This document shows positions 50,316 to 60,357 of a stretch of 64,000 nt of DNA, piece after piece. The stretch's first letter is position 1. Each line of letters opens with the position of its first letter. This DNA is from Lucifuga dentata. Its lineage: Eukaryota; Chordata; Actinopteri; Ophidiiformes; Bythitidae. Under the pieces are notes generated by a model. It was given only the letters and a program-made list of their open reading frames with translations, was not told the DNA's origin and did no database searches. Location: positions 233,731 through 297,730 of the forward strand of contig VXCM01000413.1 of NCBI GenBank assembly GCA_014773175.1. The letters are read 5' to 3'. Made by a program: the position numbers and the translations under genes.

Positions 50316-51635
50316 GTCATAACATACTGTACATAAACAGAGACCTGTGCTCTAGATTATATGCATTGCTTCAAAAGGCTATTGGTGTAAAACAGAGCAG
50401 GTTGGAGGATGAAGGAGACACGACTTGTACAGCTCTTATAATAGGCTCAGTAGGCATGGATCATAAGAGTTTTATCAAAATGGATTTCACTGCAACTCCA
50501 CGTTTTGTCAGTTTAGATGCATCTCACATCTCTCAGTATGGTTACACGTACACTATACTCTTATTTTTCTCTGTCATGTAATTAAGGCAAAAATGTAGCG
50601 CCATACATGGATGGAATTAAGATTGTATTGTTTGCCAAATATACATGACATTGCTTAATTTGGATTACAAGAGGAAGCTAATTGTAAGAAAATGTACATG
50701 CTTGAATAAATCAAAAACACAAACTAGATATATATGCCGATGTTGATATATGCCTATTTCAGTCTGATTATGCATGTAAATGTACTGATTTTGATTGAGC
50801 TTGAGGTTTATTCGTTTCATAAAAAGTACTTATAGTGTCAATATTTATTCAGTAACACACATTTGAGCAATGACAATGTTCATGTAACTCCTAAAATGTA
50901 GGAAAATGGTGCTGTGTAATGTGGTCCCAATGCTGTTTTCTGGAGGGCTGCAGCATTTCACAGAACCTTAAATAGTTTTTATAGCTCCATAAAATATCTG
51001 TGCAGAACCATGTCTGTAGGGTGCAATCAAGAACCTTTGTAAAGGTTTATCACAGCACAGAATAGGGTTCACTACTGTTTGCTATCTTATTAGAGTGTAT
51101 CTAGGAGCAAATGGTCGCATGGCGGCAAATTGCGGCAAGTATCGGAAGAGGACAGAGGAAATGGAGCAAAGCAATGTCTACAGACTCGTACTGTCTGCCT
51201 GTCAAAGAGTAGCATCAGCACAAGCACGAACATGCTAATCATCCTTCATTCTCATACTGAAGACTGAAGTTTTAATTATCCCACAGAGCTTGGCAGGGTA
51301 ATTTACAGATTACACAGCGAGTGTCAGCCTGTCTGCCATCAACAAGTGAGACTCCAGCTTCCAGATACATTTTTACTGTTTCTGAACTCTCAGTTAATTA
51401 AATGCACCACTGTCTGGCTTCACTGCTGGAAGGAAAGGCTGAATAATGTAAGTTTTTTTTTTTTTTTTNTTTTTTTTTTTTTTTGTTTTTCCAGACATAT
51501 CAAATGTATTAATTGGCAAAGTTCTCAGGAAAATGCTGTTTCCAGCTTTCTGTCACAGATCAATCGCAGCTCCTTCCTTTATACAGAAAGTGATGCAATT
51601 TATGGCCCAGGTAGTCCTCCAGGTCATTGGATATC

Positions 51636-51684
<49 letters not shown>

Positions 51685-54600
51685 TGTAGTCATAGTAGTA
51701 GTTGTTGTTCTTGTTGTTGTTCTTGTTGTTCAAGGCAACTGGACTTCTTGTTTCATCTTGAGGACTGATGATGATAGAATAACTAAAAAAGATCTGTCTG
51801 TGTGGAATAAAACTTTGGGTAAAGACATCCCAAAATCAGCTTAATGAATCTAAAAACAAGATGAATTACCTGCCAGACTTTCCATTTTTTTCTGTCTCTT
51901 TGTTCTGCTGAAACTCTCTATCATTATATCTCTCATTTTCTCTCCTTTGCAGCATCATTCAGTCATTCATTTCCATGCCTGGAGAAACAATTAGGGCACT
52001 GTTGAAAAGCGACTATTTGTTCGTACGCACACATGTATACACTCCCTGCTTCTACTCGACGCCTTTTCTCTGCAGGCCCAGGCTGCTTTTTGGGGTTTTT
52101 ATATTTCAAACACTTTCATTAAATATGACACAATAACAACACCATTTATTTCCAGGATCTCCAATAACACTCCAGGGTGCTTTAGCAATTGTGTGGGCCC
52201 ATAAATGTTATTTCCATGGCTGCGTTTATCAATAAAGGACAAAAAAATGCTTAGATACAATTACATCACCGCTTTGCTGGATCAATCAGATGTAATTTAT
52301 CTATCAATCGTGTTACATCTGGACAAGCAGATGGAGAACAGCGATTCACTGTTTTCTCCTTTCTTCAAAATCCTTTTTTTCCTGCTTTAAGTTATTGACA
52401 CTTTTATGCTAGAATGAAGGGATATGTCAGTGGAAAGCAACGCATTCATCTCTGAAACAGATTCAATTCTTACACTGCTAGACAAAATGAATGAAATGAA
52501 TGTGAGCATGGACATTAATATTACAGTTATCTGTCTAATCAGTCTCACATTATGCATTTGAATCTAATCTCGCTCTTCTCACTTTCACGGTCTTTTCACT
52601 GTGTCTGAGGAAAATAAAGAAGGAGATGATAAGACACCTAATGATTTTAGTCATTACGTTTTACATTTTAGACATTTATCTGACACATCTGGAGTGTCTT
52701 TGAAATCTTCTCACTACTTCAATGCTTAGAGAAATGAAAAGCAACCAAAATGAGAGCTTGAGCCCAACGTTCAAAGAGAATTTGGTTGGAAAAAATTTAG
52801 AGGCCATGCAGTTACCTGAAAAATTTAATGGCAAAAGAGTAGCAAAGATTAACTACTCCACACGATGAACATTCAGACAACTTCACACAGTTTGAAGGAG
52901 AAGTTAATAGCAATAAGAATATTTTGCTATGTCTATTTATAATAAATAACACTTTAATGTATGAAATTGGTAGAAATATTTCTATAAGCCAGATACTACA
53001 AACGAGACAGTGATTGTGGAAAAGGGTCAAAATATGTGTGAGGGAATGAAATATTCAAGTACCATATAACATATATTGTTGAAGTTTTAATTAAAGTCAA
53101 GTACATTGACCTAAAACAGGAAAAAAAAATGTTTTGATGAGAGCTGGATTATAAGTCTGCTGCGTTCTGTTGGGTTATGCAGTATCATAAAAATTGCTTG
53201 CATGCCTCTGCTTATTTTTCAATCCTGTTCAAAGAGAACTAAAGAACTAACCTCCTGCATAAATTCATAGCTGAAATATTCCTGTGAAAATAGGATGTTT
53301 AGTCTCATTTAAGCATTAATGTTGCATTTGTGTTTCTGTATATTGGAGATAGTAAAAGTGGCATTTACCTTCTAAAGAGATTCATAGCGGCAAGTAAAAA
53401 AAAAAAAAAAAAANAAAAAAAAAAAAAAAAAACTATCACCAAATGCTGAGAGAGAAACTTTCCTAAATTTTTAGAGTTTCAAAAAAGAAAAGCAGGAGTT
53501 GATATGTGAAGGATGAAAGTAAGAAATGGAATTCTGAAATATGAAAAGTTGCTCTTACATTCTTTGGTGTTGCGTGGTGCGTTCTGGCAGGAGTGGCAAA
53601 CCATCCCGTACAGGTTCCTGGGTCGGTTTTCCAGCATGTAATACCTAAACAAAAAAGATTATTAAAAAATGTCTATTGCTTCTTTATTCTCGTATAATTT
53701 CACTTCCACTATTGAGACCAGGACCTTCATTAGTCTCCTTTCCTGCACCATCAGGGATCCGTTGAAACCCACCCGAATCTGAATTTGACTTTTACACTCG
53801 CATAGCAGAGAAAAGATGACAACAAAAGGAAGAACACTGAAAAAAGCTGTAAAAGGAAAAATTCTTGCAGGGGCTTAAAGCTCATTTTTATCTGTCATCT
53901 GGGCTAGCGCTTCGGGAAGGACTTACCTGCATGATGCTTTAAGACTATTTTCACCTGAATGGAAAGCAGCTGAGGTGAATATTTTGACAGATAATCACCC
54001 CGTCATAAAGTTTAGCCTGAATAAGCTGAACCATGAAATAATCTGAGTTGGAGAATATGATGGATAAATGACTGGCACCTTCACATAGAGTATGTGGATA
54101 TATCTGGATCCAGCGGTCAGCCTCAGGAGTCTTTTTTAGCCCTTTTTTTTTTTTCACCATATGACTGTTGTAGGGATCAGACTTGTGATACTTGGTCTTT
54201 CTGCTACCTGATTTTTTTTTTATCAATTCTTTCTAATTACAGCTGTATCAAGTGATTTTTAGGGGTTTTTCATGGAAAAACATGGTTTAGATGTGTTAGA
54301 TGTGTACAAAAGTTACACAATTATTGAATCTTTCTGTTCCTTTTGTGTTCAAAGTAAGTAGTTCTGCAAATACGTAAGTTGTATAATATCATCTGTGCCA
54401 GACCCATCAGGAGCCAAAGCTATTTGATTATAAAATGTTTATCACCATATGAATTATGATTCAGCAAAATAATCCCTGATTATATTAACAACCACATCTG
54501 AGTAAAACATGTCTCACAACAAAACCATTTAGTTTAAAAATAGACAGTTTATAAAGAATTTGAAATAAACATTAAAATGTAATGTTGCCAGTAAAAATCT

Positions 54601-55886
54601 ACCACAGCAGAGCTGAAATCTCTGGATAAGCTGGAAAATGTTTTGGGGGAAAATGAAGGAGATTTCCTCATCAACTTGGAGTCTATTATTCCACTGTTAA
54701 TCCCAATTACAATAAAAATGCCTCATGTGACCGCCTCGGTTACATGAATTTTCCATTCTTTCCATTTGGAAAGAATTGACTTGAATAATCTGTGTGACAA
54801 TTAAAAATTTTTCATGTATTTGCTCTTTCTGTTTACTTTCCATTTTCAGGATATTGAAGATGTTCTGCGGGGAAGATGCACCACTCTGTCTTCCACTCTT
54901 ACATCTAGTGCTGCGTCTTTCCCAGGAAAACTGTCTTCCAATAAGTGATGTTTTAGTTTGGGGAGATTGGGTGTCGGGGCGGATGCTGCCGATGGCTGGT
55001 TTTAGTTTTGTAACTGCAGTATTTATACCTTCCAGTAAAATTGTGTGTCAGAACAAAAGAACCTCAGTAAACTAATTAGCTGACTGTTTGATGCAGGTCC
55101 ATGTTTTTATCTGTTCATGATGGATGCTGAATACACACTTAAAAACCAGAATCAGACTGATTTCATTTGGAAAGAAAAAAAAACAGCCTGTATAATTGCA
55201 TAAACTGCTAAAGTGCCCTTCAGCAAGGCATTAAACATCAGTGGCCAGTGAAAGACAGTGTGTCAGATTGTGTCCACTGGATATCTGCTGATGAACAATC
55301 GGAAGAAAAGAAAAGATAAGGAAAAATACGGTAGATGTACTTTATTTTGTAACTTGGATTGTCACACGTCTTTAATGAGTGATGTGTGTGTGTGTGTGTG
55401 TGTGTGTTTGTGTGTGCACATTATGTACCCAGATAAACGTGTGTGTGTGTGTGTGTGTGTGCGCATTATGTACCCAGGTAAACATGTATGTGTGTGTGTG
55501 TGTGTGTGTGTTTGTGTGTGTACATGCACATTATGTACCCAGGTAAACGTGTATGTTTGTGTGTGCATGTGTGCATTATGTACCCATGTAAACATGTATG
55601 TTTGTGTGTGTGTGCGTGCATGCATACAGCGTGCATTTTATGTACCCAGGTAAACGTTTGTGTGTGTGTATTATGTACCCAGGTAAACTTGTATGTTTGT
55701 GTGTGTGCGTGTGTGTGTATTATGTACCCAGGTAAACTTGTATGTTTCTGTGCATGCATGCATGCATGCGTGTGTGTATTATGTGCCCAGGTAAACATGT
55801 ATGTTTGTGTGCGTGCGTGTGTGTGTGTGTATTATGTACCCGGGTAAGCTTGTATGTTTGTGTGCGAGCATGTGTGTGTGTGTGTN

Positions 55887-55930
<44 letters not shown>

Positions 55931-56956
55931 GTACCAGGTAAACTTGTATGTATGTGTGCGTGAGTGCATGCATGTGTGTGTGTATTATGTACCCAGGTAA
56001 ATGTGTATGTTTGTGTGTGTGTGTATTATGTACCCAGGTAAATGTGTATGTTTGTGTGTGTGTGTATTATGTACCCAGGTAAACTTGTATGTTTGTGTGC
56101 GTGCGTGTGTGTGTATTATGTACCCAGGTAAATGTGTATGTTTTTGTGCGTGCGTGTGTGTGTATTATGTACCCAGGTAAATGTGTATGTTTGTGTGCGT
56201 GCGTGTGTGTGTATTATGTACCCAGGTAAACGTGTATGTGTGTGTGTATATTATGTACCCAGGTAAACGTGTATGTTTGTGTGTGTGTGTGTATTATGTA
56301 CCCAGGTAAACTTGTATGTTTGTGTGTGTGCGTGTGTGTGTATTATGTACCCAGGTAAATGTGTATGTTTGTGTGTGTGTGTATTATGTACCCAGGTAAA
56401 CTTGTATGTTTGTGTGCGTGCATGTGTGTGTGTATTATGTACCCAGGTAAACAGGGTCCACACTCTGCGTCGCTCTCAGGAGTTCCTAGTACAAGAACCG
56501 TTGCCCGGTAGAGGGCGTCACAATCTTTATGTCTTCTGCAGATCTCGTATTTCCCCTTGGAATATTTTCCCTGTGGGCAGGGCACACAGGCAAAGTCCTC
56601 ATCCTTCACGCCATAGCCACAGATCTGCAAAACACACACACACACACACATACACACTTACAGTGAGACGTGTTCACACAGACTCCGTTCCATTCTAAAG
56701 TTTGGTTATGAGAGCTGACTTTTATCACCTGGTCTGTTTATTCGTGTGCATTTGATATAATGCATTTTAAAAGAGTAACACACTATTCATAATTAATAAG
56801 ATGATTTGTGAGTGTGTTGTGCAAACACACATTCAAGAACACACTCCACACACACAAACACACATCTGTTTCTATCCATATCCTTAACAAATCGGACATC
56901 CCCATTTTTAGACAACAAAAAAAAGAAATTTGATTGGTCACAGAGATCCCTTTGGT

Positions 56957-56998
<42 letters not shown>

Positions 56999-58429
56999 AT
57001 GTGTGTGTGTGTTCCATGCCTGGTTGTGTTTAAGATGACCAAGCCATCTTTCTTTATTCTATCTTTGGTTTCCTATCATCTCTGCATTTTAATTATGCAC
57101 ATTGGGGAGGCAGAATATCAGGCCACACACACTCACACGCTTTCATCTTTCATTTGTCTGTTACTTTCATCTGTCTATTAAAACAAGCCTCTGCCTTTTA
57201 GCTTTGAGACAGAAACCTAATATTCCTTCCCTTCATGTTTTGCTTCCACACATCTTCCTGTGATTGTCAGACATAAAAACACCGAGCCGGCAGCAAGATT
57301 TTGTCCCCGTGCAAAAAGTCAAATTTGGGGTTTTGGATCATGGACGGATTTCCCAATTCTGCTTCTGTTCATGTGAAATCTTCTTCCTGTTAAAAAAAAA
57401 AAATTGTTATGTCTGTATCTTTGGCAACATGTGGATGAATGAAACCTAGAATTAACACCAAACATGTTCTTAATACTAAGCAGCACACGCCATGCCAGCT
57501 GTCCTCCGGCTTCAGAATCCATCTTTAATTTTTATAGCAGTTGTTATTCCAAACAAGCAAAGAAATCTGCATCCTGATTCTGGAAACTAAATGTGATTTC
57601 AGCAGAGACGTGTCTATGATCATGTCATCCAGATCTGATGTTCATACAATCTGGATACAAGTCGCGTGTTAACGGGGTCCTTAGATGTCTTCATTAATGT
57701 GTAGTTTATCAAAGGATCCTTCTGTGTCCGTGTTTTTGTGTGCTCTGAGTGTTGTATTGAAGTCTCAGGAGGAAGCCTGTGGTTATCATGTGATTAAAAG
57801 GGTCTCAGACACATGCACATGCGCAAACACACGCACACTTGCAGGGAAAGTCAGGCCAGGAGAAAAACGTGAATTACAGGCTTCAACACCCAGAGGATCA
57901 GACAGGTAGAATAAAATGCAAAGGGAGCTCTCATCTGACTGATTTAACTGCTTTCTTCTCTCTTCTGTCATGTTTTTATGAATCACAAATGGAAAATTTA
58001 CTTATTATGACAGAGTTTATTATCTGTCTTACAAAAGAGACAAGTGGATGTTTTTGACTGAACACATTACCAGGAACAGTAACACAGTGTTGGATGGATG
58101 GATGGATGGATGGATGGATGGATGGAAGGAAGGAAGGAAGGAAGGAAATTGTAATTTAAAAATGGATGAGACAACAGAGAGTTTAGTCTGTGATGTTGCT
58201 TGTTTTTACTAAAGTTTCTTAAAATAAGATTCTGACACTCATTTTATTACTCATTCTGGGTGACCAAAAAAAAAAGTAAAAGTGCAGTACTAGTACATTT
58301 TTTGAACAGTAAAATTCACAAATGAACAGGAAATTAAATAATACCTAATAACTTAGTAATAATTAAAATGAGCATATAACAGAAAAGATTTCACCCAAAT
58401 TAAGAAAAATAAGGGTTAACATACCTGTA

Positions 58430-58467
<38 letters not shown>

Positions 58468-58711
58468 CTCTATAAAACCTTTATGTATTACAGTTTCTTG
58501 ATGCAAGTCTGTTAATGTATATGCTGATACAATATCTGATGGTATCAGCTGATGAAATACATAAGGGTCTGCAAAAGTTTTACACTCTTGTAACTTATGA
58601 CACACAAAAAACTAAATCTCGTGAACAAAAAGAATATCAAATTTGTGCTGACACCTACTCAGTTCCATGACTGAGAGAGTGAACATCAATCATTGATTTC
58701 ATTCACAGACA

Positions 58712-58742
<31 letters not shown>

Positions 58743-59826
58743 TGTGTGTGTGTGTGTACGTGTCTGTGTGAGGCACCCTAAGGTGCACAGTGAGGCTCTT
58801 TGCTCTGTTTGCTTTGGCTGTCAGCACACTGACTGACTGACTGACAGGAGGCCAAATCGCCATGGCTACTGCTCATCTTTCATGTGACACATCCCTTCAC
58901 ACTAACGTCAGACGGATTGACCAAGCAGAAAGAAATCCTTCATTAGAATTTAGTCACACTTCAGTGTGCAGCAGTGTGTATGTGGCTTTGTTTTAAACTT
59001 AGTCCTATCTGAAGTGGCACAAAAGTAAAGACTGATGAATTTTTTCCATTGTGACAATTAGTGACACTGCTGTCCAGGGGCAGATCTAGGATTGGTTGAG
59101 ATCTGGGCTTAGCCTAGTTCAAAGCTATTTTATATCTACCAAAGCTAAATATAAATTTTGGGAAATGCTTAAGAAATGTAACAAATCATGTTACATCTTT
59201 TAAAAAGTTATATGAAGTTTAAAATCTTTTAAAACGAAAACCTTTACAATGATCTAAACAGTGGAGCTATATGGTGCATCATGTCCGTTTTGTCCACCAA
59301 TTCAGTCCAACCAATGTGTTCACAACACTGTGGTTCCACCTTGGTGATGAATTTGGGTAACTGCAAATTCATCAGAAAATTCAAAACACACTATTACAAA
59401 AAAGATTTGGGACTTTATGGAAAACATCCGGGGCTTAAGCCCCATAAGCCGACCCCTAGCACCGCACCTGCTGCTGTCAATTGACAAAAGAGCAAAATAC
59501 TCCAATTTGTGTTAAAGGACAACAGACTGCAGCAGCACCTTGGGAATTTATAGTTTCTTCTGCTGCAGCGAGTCACTGAATTTTCCCTTTAAAATGTTGC
59601 AGCAACATCACTTTCAGCAGTGACAGTAATGCAATCAGTAATTCACAAGGCAAAAGGTATTTCTCATGAAGCCGCTTTCTACTGTTAGGAACAGTGTTGA
59701 AGAGATCAGACGCAACCATGCAGTAAAACATGCAGCAATAAAAGCAAACCAAAGCATTTTATCTGTGAAAACTTAACCTCTATCAGAAAACTTACTCAAG
59801 GCTTGTGGAACAGATGTGGAATAACA

Positions 59827-59889
<63 letters not shown>

Positions 59890-60022
59890 CTCACCATGTG
59901 TGGCTCCTGTCCAGGCTGGCACTGCGGGCAGGCCTGGCAGCTGTTACTGGTCTGGTTGAAGAACTCATACTCTCCACAGCTTGAATACTCAGCACCAGCA
60001 GACAGCATACAGCACACCTGTA

Positions 60023-60054
<32 letters not shown>

Positions 60055-60298
60055 GATTCAGGAGATCAGTGTGTGTGGGTGTGTGTGTGTCTGTGCCATT
60101 CAGACTGAGTGACTTTAAAAAAAAAAACAACTCATCTGCAGTCTAGAAAATGATGGAGGGATGAAAAATAAATGAGTGCATGACTAACACTCTCCATCTT
60201 TCCTCTACATCCATTTTCTATTATCTAATAATGTCTCTTTCTTTACTAATAACTTTTGATATACATGCACAAGGCAGTGTTTGAACGAAGTAGCACCA

Positions 60299-60357
<59 letters not shown>

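Noticed and set aside
50930..51110. AGAACC-rich stretch resembling a degenerate interspersed repeat
   Set aside because: No terminal repeats or target-site duplications could be defined, so it was left out of the element list.
51346..51844. Ser-rich or Val-rich frames over the TAG/TTG repeat
   Set aside because: They are translations of a trinucleotide microsatellite inside an edar intron, without protein similarity.
55258..55963. Long Cys/Val-rich and His/Thr-rich open frames across the TG-rich array
   Set aside because: They arise from reading TG/CA repeat and minisatellite units in different frames. No start context, splice logic or known domain supports a protein.
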